Assembly: GCA_903813345.2 (NCBI GenBank)
Contig: CAIIXF020000001.1
Location: forward strand, 26,587,915-26,651,914
Direction: 5' to 3'
Length of the DNA: 64,000 nucleotides
From: Owenia fusiformis
Taxonomy: Eukaryota; Annelida; Polychaeta; Sabellida; Oweniidae
Shown here: in pieces, positions 1 to 10,700 of the stretch
How the letters are laid out: every line of letters starts with the position of its first letter
How positions within the stretch are numbered: position 1 is the first letter of the stretch
Position numbers and translations under genes: made by a program
The notes under the pieces: model-generated
The model's database searches: none
The model's input: the letters and a program-made list of their open reading frames with translations, nothing else
What the model was told of the DNA's origin: nothing

Positions 1-2381
1 AATACCTGCTTAAGGTGATTAATTGTCGACCTAAAATTTTTCTCTGCTTTGAGCTTTCTATCATAATTAAAATACACTCCAAGAATTCTAATTTCTTGAA
101 CTTGTTTCAAATGTTCAATGTCCCAAATTTGATCTTTAAATCTTCCTATTGTAAAGAGTTCAGTTTTGTCTAAGTTTGTTTTAAGGCCACTGCATTTTTC
201 AAAGCTATCAAGTACTTTCATTGACTGCAGTATGGAGTTTTTATCCCTAACAAACAACGTCATATCATCTGCATATATGCTCAGTTTTATTTCTTTATTA
301 CCAATTTGAATTCCTTTTATTAATACATCATCTCTTATATTTTGGGCTAGAAACTCCACTGCAATGATGAAGAGTACTGGTGATAATGGATCACCTTGTT
401 TAATTCCCTTTTCTATTTTAAATTTTTCCCCGCAGAACCCCAAATTCATAACTTGGGCAGTTATATTACAATACAATATTTTAACCCATGAAATAACATA
501 TTCTCCGAAATTTAGTTTTTCTAAAGCTTTTATTAAAAAATCGTGGCTTAGAGAATCAAAGGCCTTGAGAAAGTCAACAGCTACGAAAGCGCCCCCTATA
601 TTCTCATCTTCTGTATAAAACATCATGTCATCTATTAATCTTATAATTTCAGCCATTTGTCTTTCTTTTATGAATGCTGCTTGATCTGATTTAATTAATT
701 TGCCTAATACAGATTCAATGCGCTTGCACATAACTTTGGAAATAATTTTTGCATCCACATTTATTAATGAAATCGGACGTTGATTTTTTAAAAACATGAC
801 ATCTCTTCCTTTTTTCGGAATGAGTTTCATAATGATTTCTCTCTGAGAAACTGACATTTCCTTTTTATTAAATGTGAAACCTATAGAATTCATAAAAGTT
901 GTTTTTATTTTTTCCCAAAATGTAGAATAAAATTCAATAGTAAGACCATCACTTCCGGGGGACTTATTATTTTTAAAAGTTTGAAGAATTTTATAACATT
1001 CTTGCTCTGTGATTTGGCATTCCATAGACAATTTTTCCTCCTCGGTTAGCTTAGGAATATTTTTATTTTCTAAGAATACATTTGCATTTTTATTATATAC
1101 ATTTGCTTTTGATTTTGAATAAAGCTGTTTATAAAATTCCTTGATTTTATTTTGAATTGTTTTAAAATCTTTAGAAATTACTCCATTTGCATTTTTTAAT
1201 TGTGTTATGTTACTTTTTGCAGCATTTTGTTTCTCTAATCGAAGAAAATATTTTGAGCCTTTCTCCCCTTCAACAAAATCTTGAGATCTTGATCGAATTT
1301 TCTCACCTTGTGTTACATAGTCAATATGAGTCTCAAGCTGTAATTGGCATTCGTAGTATGCATTTTTAATTTCTATGTCATTTGGATTTTTATCTAAATT
1401 GCTCTGTATCGTATTAAGTTTATTTTCTAGGTCACATTTGTTTTTCTTTCTAGCCTTTGCCCTCTTCTTTGAATAAGCAATGGTAAAATGTCGTATTTTG
1501 TATTTAATAAAATCCCAGACAACTCTTTGGTCTTCAATTTCTGTAACTTCATTTAACCATTTGGGAATATTTTGCTCAAGTTCATGTTTAAAATCAATGT
1601 CATTCGAAAGGCTATTATTATACCGCCAGTGGTTTGGGCCTGGTTTTTTATTTATATTGTTAAAATAAATGACTATAGGAGAATGATCCGACTTAATACC
1701 TGTATCTATATCAATCTTCTCAACATTATGTTGGAGGTTATCTGAACACAGCCACAAATCTAACCTACTCATTATTGTAGGATTTTTCTGACGCCAAGTG
1801 TATCTTTTTCTGTTGGGGTTTCTAAGACGCCATAAATCAACCAAGTCTAAATTAAGCATGAATGTGTCAAAAAAATCGATAATCTGTTTATTAACTTTAT
1901 GATTTCCACCACTTCTATCAAGATCTGCACTGAATATGATGTTGAAATCGCCGCCTATTATTAAATTAGTGTCATCGTTTGTGAAATCTTCTATTTTACG
2001 CGCGAATTCTGTCCAAAATGGAAGTTTTTCTTGTTCGATGGTTGGCCCATAAACATTTATCAAAAGAAAGCGTTCATTTTGAATCTCAGTGTCTAAAATA
2101 AGAAACCGCCCATTTTTATCAGAAATTTGTCGTTTGACCTTAATGTCAAGAGAGTCTTTTATTAATATCATTACTCCTCTACTTTTAGAGGACCCGTGTG
2201 AAAAATATATATCACCTTTCCAGTTATTATTATATGTATTTTCGATTTCATGTGTACTGTGGGTTTCTTGTAAAAAGGTAATGTCTTTGTTTTTACTTTT
2301 TACCCAATTCATAACCGTATCCCGTTTATTTTGATTCACCAAGCCCCTAACATTAAAAGATAGCATATTAAAATTCATCAT
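1..2381 (-). CDS. LINE ORF2: endonuclease plus reverse transcriptase (partial, open to edge)
   Basis: Reading from the ATG at 2381, the frame stays open to base 1 (about 793 codons), with no stop or frameshift seen on manual translation. Endonuclease motifs come first: SFNVRGL, LQETH, NVYGP, GGDFN and SDHSPI. Reverse transcriptase motifs follow: KSPGSDGL, FLKAFDS, GIKQGDPLSP and YADD. An in-frame TGA lies 18 bases before the ATG, so the start is well defined. The protein makes the nick and first-strand cDNA in target-primed reverse transcription. The remainder of the RT and the C-terminus are left of the window. Confidence 0.9.
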   Translation of the reverse strand, partial: MMNFNMLSFNVRGLVNQNKRDTVMNWVKSKNKDITFLQETHSTHEIENTYNNNWKGDIYFSHGSSKSRGVMILIKDSLDIKVKRQISDKNGRFLILDTEIQNERFLLINVYGPTIEQEKLPFWTEFARKIEDFTNDDTNLIIGGDFNIIFSADLDRSGGNHKVNKQIIDFFDTFMLNLDLVDLWRLRNPNRKRYTWRQKNPTIMSRLDLWLCSDNLQHNVEKIDIDTGIKSDHSPIVIYFNNINKKPGPNHWRYNNSLSNDIDFKHELEQNIPKWLNEVTEIEDQRVVWDFIKYKIRHFTIAYSKKRAKARKKNKCDLENKLNTIQSNLDKNPNDIEIKNAYYECQLQLETHIDYVTQGEKIRSRSQDFVEGEKGSKYFLRLEKQNAAKSNITQLKNANGVISKDFKTIQNKIKEFYKQLYSKSKANVYNKNANVFLENKNIPKLTEEEKLSMECQITEQECYKILQTFKNNKSPGSDGLTIEFYSTFWEKIKTTFMNSIGFTFNKKEMSVSQREIIMKLIPKKGRDVMFLKNQRPISLINVDAKIISKVMCKRIESVLGKLIKSDQAAFIKERQMAEIIRLIDDMMFYTEDENIGGAFVAVDFLKAFDSLSHDFLIKALEKLNFGEYVISWVKILYCNITAQVMNLGFCGEKFKIEKGIKQGDPLSPVLFIIAVEFLAQNIRDDVLIKGIQIGNKEIKLSIYADDMTLFVRDKNSILQSMKVLDSFEKCSGLKTNLDKTELFTIGRFKDQIWDIEHLKQVQEIRILGVYFNYDRKLKAEKNFRSTINHLKQV

Positions 2382-3150
2382 CGATCTAGCGCCTGTTCAT
2401 TTTGTGATTTAAACTATAAAAATATGTAGTATTAAATAATTTATATCCAATATATACTTTTAGGCATATGATTAGTTTACAACAGTATCGTATCACAAAA
2501 ATAACATATTTGTACAACATTACTAAATATTCATTCACTCCTATCAAGTTCAGACATTCCATTCTCACATACACATTCATTATATTCTTAACAATAGTCC
2601 TTCAATAACCAGTTGATGAACTATTTTCCATTTAAGTCTCTGTGGGCTCCTCCATCGAAAGATATTAGTCTTTCCTCAAGGTTATTGGTATTCTGGATAC
2701 ATCTGTGCTCTTGTATGTTCTATTGTCCAAATGTAGTGTGTCTGCTATCATAAATGCTCGTTTTCCCTGATTCCGCGCTTCTTTCATATACGGGTAGAGT
2801 GCCTTTCTCCTCATGTTGATCTCTTTACAAAAGCTTTCATCCATTCTGTATGGGGAGTCTTTGCAGTTTCGTCGAGCGTCCCATACCAGCTTTTTATCTT
2901 TGAACCAATGGAATTTTGCTGTAATTGGTCTGCTTTTATTTGCTGATCTATCATTTTGGTTTCTTTTCCCCAGACGATGGACTCTTTCGAATTTTATATC
3001 TTTCGCATCTATTTTGAGTTGTTCATTAATCATCTTCCTCACTTTTAATTCACAATCTTCATCTTCTGATTCCTCTATATTGTAAAAGTGAATGCTGTCT
3101 CTCCTAGAGTATGTGTCTTGATCAAGAACTTTGTCATATTTTTTTATTGA
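1..3150 (-). mobile_element. L1/Tx1-like LINE, 5' part, runs off left edge
   Basis: A non-LTR retrotransposon lies on the minus strand with ORF1 (2665-3159) followed by ORF2 (2381 leftwards). ORF1 looks like the RRM-type RNA-binding protein of L1 elements. ORF2 has an APE-type endonuclease followed by a reverse transcriptase. The 3' end and poly-A tail are off the window. The 5' end is probably truncated, because the sequence left of about 3150 joins directly to a repeat array. The L1/Tx1 placement is inferred from the ORF1 type and RT motifs, not from an alignment. The element lies in the same orientation as the GPCR gene to its right. Confidence 0.9.
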
Positions 3151-3159
3151 CTCATACAT
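2665..3159 (-). CDS. LINE ORF1, RRM-type RNA-binding protein, 5'-truncated
   Basis: The 164-residue reading has YSRRDSIHFYNIEE near its start, then KFERVHRLGKRN and RPITAKFHWFKDK. These match the RRM domain of L1-type ORF1 proteins (Transposase_22 family), which coat the LINE RNA. The long coiled coil that normally precedes SRRD is missing. The first codons overlap sequence resembling the repeat array to the right, so the ATG at 3159 is probably not the native start. ORF2 starts 284 bases downstream. Confidence 0.8.
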   Translation of the reverse strand: MYESIKKYDKVLDQDTYSRRDSIHFYNIEESEDEDCELKVRKMINEQLKIDAKDIKFERVHRLGKRNQNDRSANKSRPITAKFHWFKDKKLVWDARRNCKDSPYRMDESFCKEINMRRKALYPYMKEARNQGKRAFMIADTLHLDNRTYKSTDVSRIPITLRKD

Positions 3160-4010
3160 TTTGAAAGTGCCCAGAAAGCACCAAATAGCATCTTAAAATT
3201 GTAAAATTTTCTTGGGAAATATGCGCTTTTAGGCACAGACACTTTTAAGTGCCCAAACTTCTAATGGAATAGCACCTTGATATTGTAAGTTTTGATATGG
3301 GGGACAAACACTTGCTCCCCCTCTGGCACCCCAGCCCCACCTCTCCCTCTGGCACCCCTCTCCCCCCCCTCTTTGACACCCCCAAAATTTGAAAAAAATT
3401 GTGATTGTTTTTCAATGTTTTTATTGATTAATACCTTTAAAAGTGCCCAGAAGCACCAAATATCATCTTTCAATTGTAAAATTTTCTAGGAGAGTTAGCT
3501 ACCCCTCACATCCCCCTCAAAACAAAATAAATATTCTGAATTTCATGTATTGCCCAGACATCATCAAATAGCACCTTGATATGGTCAATGTTTCTGGGGG
3601 ACAACCCCTTGCTCCCCTACTGGCACCCCACCCAACTTCACCCTCTCATCCTCTTTGACACCCCCAAAAGAATTTGAAAAAAATCACATTTTTCTTATTA
3701 ACTCATAACGCACAGGCGTTCCAGATGGTTCCAAATTCGCTCCAAATACAAGCAAATTTCAAAATTTTCCTGGGGGAGAACCCCCAGACCCCCCTGAATG
3801 CTCGGTTTTTATTTATTCACTCAACTCTTTCTTGTGGTGATGGCGTACTACTAACTTAGAAACTTACACTTTGAAAGTGCCAAGAAAGCACCAAATAGCA
3901 TCTCAAAACTGTAAAATTTTCTAGGGGGAGTGGACCACTCCTCACACCCCCCACAAAACAATTGGAACGTTTGGAAGTTGCATTTGTTAATTCCAAACCA
4001 ATATAGGGAG
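3150..4010. repeat. Degenerate direct repeat array with C-rich blocks
   Basis: A block built around AGTGCCCAGAAAGCACCAAA recurs at about 3160, 3440 and 3870, with a shortened form near 3550. It alternates with C-rich blocks (GCTCCCC, CTGGCACCCC) at about 3310, 3605 and 3780. Spacing is near 280-295 bases. Proteins read here are low-complexity artefacts. The LINE appears to have landed at the left border of the array. Confidence 0.7.
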
Positions 4011-6286
4011 TAACTGACCCCCACCCCCCCCCCCCCTCTGTCTTACGTGATTTGATTTACGCGGCAAAAAAATTGACAATTTTATGTTCCCTTTAGTAAG
4101 CTAAAAACCGCACCCCCCTTGGAGAAAAGTGTCTTACGGGCATGCAGGTGATGCTAGAATAGCACTGTACATCGCTGTATAACACAGTACTCAAATGTTC
4201 CTAAGTAATATTTTTAAAACTTTTTTTTTAATTAAACAAATCAGAGTCGTGTGAATCAGAAATAACAGAATTATTCAAAAGTATAAGGACTATTCTGTAC
4301 TTTTTTCAAAAGTCTATACTTAAATGTTGTGAAAAGTTATAATCGAAAAACCATCTTTCGGAGTAAAGTCCGTCTGCGCCGATTTCAATAACTTCGTACT
4401 TGATCAGAACTGGGTTCCAACAGAATTCCTACAAACTCATGAATGAAATAGCCATTGCATGGAATACTTACTTTTGTCAAAATCAAAGTAGAACTCTAGT
4501 TAAAAAATATATTGTGCTAAATTATTGCCATTTCTTAGTAAAATGTCGTTCTCCGGTACGTTGCCAAAATTATTCGATGGTACCCCGTGATAATGCACTG
4601 TTCAGTACTGTTTACAGCGCTGCAAAATGATGTTGCGGATTTAACCTTGAATTTGAAACAAAAATGCTTTTTATATTCCCCATTTATCATGCTAAGTATT
4701 AAAATTACTAAAATTATCCACAAATAAAATATATGTGAGGGTCCCATTTTTATGTGCCCACCCTGTCCATGTCCTTATACTTTATTCTGCATATTCTTTA
4801 TGATCACAGGAAGTAAAATGTACGTGATCTCATTGGATGGCGAAATATGAAATGGCATCTTATAGACTTGATGTATAAACCTGAATAATGTGAATATCAT
4901 TAACATTTTGATAACTTTGAGATAAGATAATTGTATTACGCACATAACTCAAGATTTCAAGAAATAACATGTCATATAATATCTGTTTGATCTCCAGGCT
5001 ATTTCTTTTATTTATGTTTTGTAATTTGCTTTTTTGAATAGGTCGAACTAATTCGCAATCTGCAATCTACTACCCATGTGTTACAGTTAATCAAGCATTT
5101 TACATAAATCAGCCATTTCCATCGGCAGATTAATCCCCAGCAACCTTAGTGGACTTTGGAACGAGAATATGATGTATTTTTTAATGTTGAAAAATGTATA
5201 AGATACAAAGCATCAAATACAGTCAAGGTTGGATTATTAAGGATTTGTTGTCCCTTTTTCGTCGCATTCATTAAGGTATTATTAATGATTATCTAATCAA
5301 CTTACCTTTGAATACTTGCATTATTCATAACTATTTTACCATATAAATTATATTGGAAATCTTTCTCAGTTTCTAAGTTGTGTATGACTATGATCGTGTT
5401 GAAACATAATTACTGAAATTATTCCTTGGATAGAAATTCTAGTGTAGCAACCTTTAAAAGAGATGAATGTGAAATTTATTCTGTACTGCTTCAATCAAAT
5501 TGATATAAATCGGTGGGAATCACGTTGTTTACCAAACTCTGTGGGCGATTATCTTCAGTTTAAATAAAGAGTCACGAAATAAAGTATGTGCGCCTTGGAA
5601 TGTACAGACAGAGGATACAGAACAATACCCCTCATCTGAGGCCATGAAATCGTACAATCGCAAAATTGATTTTCTTTCTCCGAAATGGTGCTTTGTAAAA
5701 TAAATCCCAACCTCCGAACGCAGGGCTCCAAACATCACCCACGGGAAGAAAACAGAGTGGATGATGGTATAAGATTTTTGTACAAGTACATCCAAATCCT
5801 TACAACAGTGATCCTGGTAATGTCTTCGAATCACTCAGATCCATGCGATCTGTCTACATCGAGTGATATGACAGACATAAAGGAGAGCACTTCATTAATC
5901 AAAGTACATAAATTCCCCTCGTACAGCTAGTCGTTAGAATCAATAAAATTCTTTGTCTGGAGGATGACAATTAAAGGCAATCGTGGTAGTGGACAGTATA
6001 AGTAGGCACACATCTTGACTTTTACTTACTTATCCAATCAAGTAAAGAATATTATTCTCTCCGGATTCACGAAAGACACTACAAGAGTTGTATAAGATTT
6101 ATGTTCACACAATATTGGATGCATGGAATTTTTCAAAGAAAATCGAACCTTAAACATCTACATACATTTTGAGTTTTTGCACATGTATTTTGCTGTATTA
6201 TTCCTCAGCAAAAAAGTGTGTCCAGCATTAAAAGTTGAAGTGTTTTGTGCTTCCATTCCCCCAAAAAGATAGTCACTGAGTAAATA
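4011..6286. other. No recognisable gene; 3' intron of the GPCR or intergenic
   Basis: Apart from a poly-C run at about 4021-4037, I see no supported gene here. The open frames at 4400-4630, 4535-4747 and 5529-5930 show no family resemblance and overlap on opposite strands. Position suggests GPCR intron if later GPCR exons lie beyond the window. Confidence 0.5.
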
Positions 6287-6854
6287 CAGGGTGGTCAAAA
6301 AAACTGGAAACCCTTACACCATTTTCCTAATATCTTTATTATTTTAAGAAATAACTTTGCACATTTATACATCACTCAATTTCCTACCAGCCTACCATAT
6401 TTCATGACCATCTGATTGATAGTCACAGTGCTACAGCACTTTAAAGAACATCCCCGGTGGCCACTATTGCGCTGAAGGTCAACCTGGACATGTCATCCAA
6501 AATGTCCCTATCTATGGGAAAATGGCAGAGATAAAGTGTATAAGAATGACCTCTGGACAATGGCAGACCTCAAAAGTGAGATCATCTGCATCATTCAGGC
6601 CATACCTGCTGAGGAATGCATTTGGATCATTGACAACTGTGCAGGTTTGCCTACAGCGCCATGATGGCCAAACCTGGAGCATGTTGTTCAAAGTGCTGTA
6701 AAATTGTGACTATCTGTCTGATGGTCATGACATATGGTACGGTAGTAGGAAATTGAATGATTTACAAATGTGTGAAATATCAGGGAGTAATTTCTTAAAA
6801 TGACAAAGATATGAGGAAAATGCAGGGTTTCCGTTTTTTTGACCACCCTTTTTG
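6287..6854. mobile_element. Palindromic mariner-like element with transposase tail
   Basis: The left end CAGGGTGGTCAAAAAAACTG and the inverted right end at 6830-6850 begin arms of more than 200 bases that match each other (CATATCTTT, TCAATTTCCTAC, ATGACCATC in both). A TA dinucleotide lies at 6285-6286 and again at about 6855. The plus-strand centre reads WTMADLKSEIICIIQAIP followed by a tail like QRHDGQTWSMLF, resembling the C-terminus of mariner transposases. The left arm is an inverted copy of this tail, so the element is a foldback deletion derivative. Confidence 0.85.
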
Positions 6855-7129
6855 TATTATACTTGCGCCTATGTGCAAATTCATGTTTTTCGAAGATTTC
6901 ACTATTATAAAATAAACAATAACTAAGTGTAATGTGATATTTGGTTTTGCCCAGATGTCTCTTTTCCCACTTTCTCTTGCACCCATCATAGTGGTATTTA
7001 GTGTTTGATAGGATAGGATCATTTTTATAGGACAGCGGAGGGATTTAAAACGATAAGCTATAGTAGAACATTTCCATTTGTTTTCCAAATCACGTAAATT
7101 AAAGGATATTGTTGTTTTCAAGTTCATCT

Positions 7130-7624
7130 ATCTCAATATTCAGGTGAACATCCCATGGCGATATTGTAAACTAGACTGCTAGACACTGGGATATGTTTCA
7201 CTCAGCCAGATTACCAGAACTTTGTTGAGACTTCGCGTATAGAGAAGCGTATGAAAGAGCGAGTCTGTGGTTTACGAGCTCTAACCAGGCCGAGAATGAA
7301 GAACCTATTTTAAATCATACTTACATTTACAAGTTTTGTCACAAACTAGATAGTAAGACAGACATAAAATATGTTATTTAATTTTATCGTCTTTCTATAG
7401 CTATCACCGCTGTCTTACAATAATCAGATGTAGATTAAGTACCTTTTCACAAGCACACATTCGAGCGGCCGTCAATAATCAACTACTAACTGCTCGTTGA
7501 CCAATCAAAATCGAGTACAGGGTGTCCCTAAATAAATTGGACCAAGACAAACATGAACTAATTCGGAGCATGATGATGAAGGAGTTTTCTAATAAAGATC
7601 TAAAAATTTCACTTGGTAACTCAC
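7130..7624. other. GPCR intron sequence, nothing further recognised
   Basis: This follows the exon 2 donor. It includes an isolated mariner-like end, TA then CAGGGTGTCCC, at 7516-7528, for which I found no partner. No exon encoding TM4 was seen. Confidence 0.5.
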
Positions 7625-7746
7625 CTCTCAACGCTCATGAATGTGAGCGTTAACACTGAGCAAATGACGGAGACATTCTGGAAATAGTGGACCAGTTTGC
7701 ACATCACTGCTCCAAAATGCCATACAAATGTCACGTGTTTTGTGAA
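7625..7746 (-). CDS. GPCR exon 2: ECL1 and TM3
   Basis: The 122-base exon has acceptor TTTTTCAG at its start and donor GTGAGT after 7625. It encodes FTKHVTFVWHFGAVMCK, then LVHYFQNVSVICSVLTLTF and MSVER. The WxFG motif of ECL1, the TM3 cysteine that forms the extracellular disulfide, and the ER of the E/DRY motif are all present. The exon opens in phase 0 and closes in phase 2. Confidence 0.85.
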
Positions 7747-10700
7747 CTGAAAAACAAAAAACACACAAATAATTGCAACATTTAATGCAATAAAATTAAC
7801 ATTCTGGTCGTGACAGTTCGACTGAAATGCTGTTCTGAAAATAATTTTTAATTGCTTTTTAGTTATATTTTCAATCCGAGTTATGGTGAACAATCTTTCC
7901 ATCTTGTTTTCCCAAAATGTACATTTAAGGTATCTAAAATTCTCTATTTGTTTAAAGATTGACCGTCTAATGCAAGGCTATCATAAATTGATTTAACCAT
8001 CAGGTTGCACCATGATTCACAAGCTTTCAGTTGCTCCAATTCTTCACAGCCATGGTTATATATTATATTATTGGTTATATCATTGGTTATATTACCACAT
8101 TGGAACTGGAAGACGAGGTTGCACACATTATTGAGAAAAATAGAGTTGATGATGATGCAATGCTACGGTAATCCAGAAAACTTTGGAAACGGCTTCTCAA
8201 GTAATCGCCTAACAAAAATGCTACAAGCGTTTATAAGTCCCATAATTCGTTGCCATAGTTACGGATCAGATCACTTTTGTTACATGTCTTCGAAAATAGC
8301 TGATGGGGACATAAAATGTGACAACATTTCTGATGCTATAAAACTGATACTATTGTTATAAAATTCATGAAATAAATGTCATCCAGCTTGCAATTGTGAT
8401 GGTTGATTTGCAATTTAAAAATAGTTTCAGCTGAACTTTTAATAACACGAACACGAAACGATTCTCCATTGGAATTGAAGTTATAAACTAGCTAGAATGT
8501 GTTTAATTATAATTTATTCATTTAGCTGTGATACCATTTATCAAGGTCATCACCAGTGCCTCAAAGCAAATAAAAAATCTCATATCAAACTTCTCATAAT
8601 CTGATATAAAAAAGGTATGAAAATATAATTAATCCAACTTTATTTACCATCGCCGTGAAGAATTATTGCGATAATATGCTCATCAACTGTGAAATATGGC
8701 AATACTTGCTGCTTATAATTCATTTTGGTTTATTATGCTCAACAATGCTTTATGGTTTATCGTTTTTATTTTCAGATTAAGTTTACTACAGGTTATAAAC
8801 ATGGTAAATCAACATATAGAGACAAATGCATTGTAGCGTTGAATGTATAATGTGGTTAACCAGGCAGTGTTTTCTCATCTCATAAAATAAGTCATTAATC
8901 CCATATAAGTATCTATTTCAACTTAATTATATTTAACCAGATAAAGTAATCAGGCTCATGACATGCACCGGGCATTCTTAATCCAAGGCCATTTCAACTC
9001 ATTCCTTTGCTGTTCTAGCACCAAAGCCCGATGGTGAAAGATCTGCACTGGGGATTCCTAAATGATCCAAGCGCCATCTTGAAAAACTCAAGATTCCTTG
9101 TCATGCATAAATCGTAAATCAAACAGGTCCAACAGATCCGACTGTATTTCAGGCTAATCTTTTGAATTTCAATAATCAAGCAACAATAATTTTAACAAAG
9201 GGGCACCTCTTTTCAATTCTAATGAATTTAGAAATCTCTGTAGTTTACATCTTCAATGACTTTTAGATATTTCAATTCATTTTTCAAAAACTGAAACAAG
9301 TATCCAGAAGCGAAACATTGGCACGCTATAGAAAAGATTGCTTACCAACATTTATCATTCTCTATCTCATCAGCTAACTTAGATGAACCGAACGTGGATC
9401 CCTCGACTAGATCAACTTCCGAAACTTTAGACAGTCTAATTACCTGAATTAAATGAAACGGTGTCGCATGCGACACATCTGGCACCGATGGGAACGTTAG
9501 AAAACAAATTGATTTATCATTATTTTGAAATTGGTAATCTAAAAAGGCTTTTGGCTAGGTACTTCTACATTAAACGATATACGGGCTCAAAAGCATATGC
9601 AAATATGAATTAATAATGTACTTTTCAAAGAAAGAAATAGTAAAGATGTTATCATAAGACATGTCTGAATGAATTCAACTGACGTAAGTGATGTTCTATT
9701 GCAAAATCTATCTGCACAGATGTATACAAAACAAAGCTATGATCGATGATTAAGCTTGTATTTGCGAGTGCAACTTTCGGCTGTCGGCCATCGGGTTAAC
9801 CTAGTATTTTATGGGCAACTCATTTAAATATGAGTAGTACCTACCACTTTTCCATTCACATCTAAGGCTGCGTTTTTGAACTGCCCGCGGTGCAAGTCAA
9901 TTGCATAATATTTAATACGATTTCCCCCTAGGTATCACGAAAAAGATAAATAAGCCCATGCGGTGCAAATTACATGGTCATTTATTTTCAAAGTGTTGCA
10001 TTCGCGAATACAAGCTTAGATATTGAATTTAAAGGATATAAGCAAACTTCGAACTTTTGTTGTTATATTGATAATTCGAACATGACTGTATTCACGCCTT
10101 CTATAAATTGTTAACAAACTCAAAATTTCACCCGGGGCAACACAATAATGTGTGACGTCATTACGGTGGGTTGTAGTAATGGCGGACCATTGAATGAATA
10201 ATCGAAAAATGTTGGTGAGTTTTCATGTTCGAATCGTAATATAGACCTCAAGCACGTGTAATATCGTCGAATACATCCCTTACGACTAGGCACAAAAGCT
10301 TTCGAACCCCTCACTTCTTTCGGTCGTACATAAAACGTTTGTGCCAAGCCATGTGGGGTATATCTGTCGATATAACACCTGCTCTTCAGTCTATATTTCT
10401 TAGTTCTAATATGATATGGGACGTCAACAGTAATGTGTAACGGAGTAAAAAACCTTCACCTAGCTTTGAGTTGAATTTGAGTGAATATGGGTAGACAAGA
10501 ATAGCTGTATCTAAGAGTGCATGAAAGGATAAAAGGATCTTTATAAATGATAACAGGAATGGCTCCAATCTAACCTGAAAGGGTCATTTTCACGTATAAC
10601 AGTGTCAGTGTATGTTGAATGAGTAATCACGTTGTATACTAAGAAATATGGTAACAGTTGGCCAAATGATAAAGTATGAGATGAACTGATACTGCAGGAA

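Noticed and set aside
4741-4770. Mariner-like end GTGCCCACCCTGT
   Set aside because: Only one terminus is visible and no paired left end was found.
7516-7530. Second mariner-like element starting TA CAGGGTGTCCC
   Set aside because: No inverted partner end was found within several kilobases, so boundaries cannot be supported.
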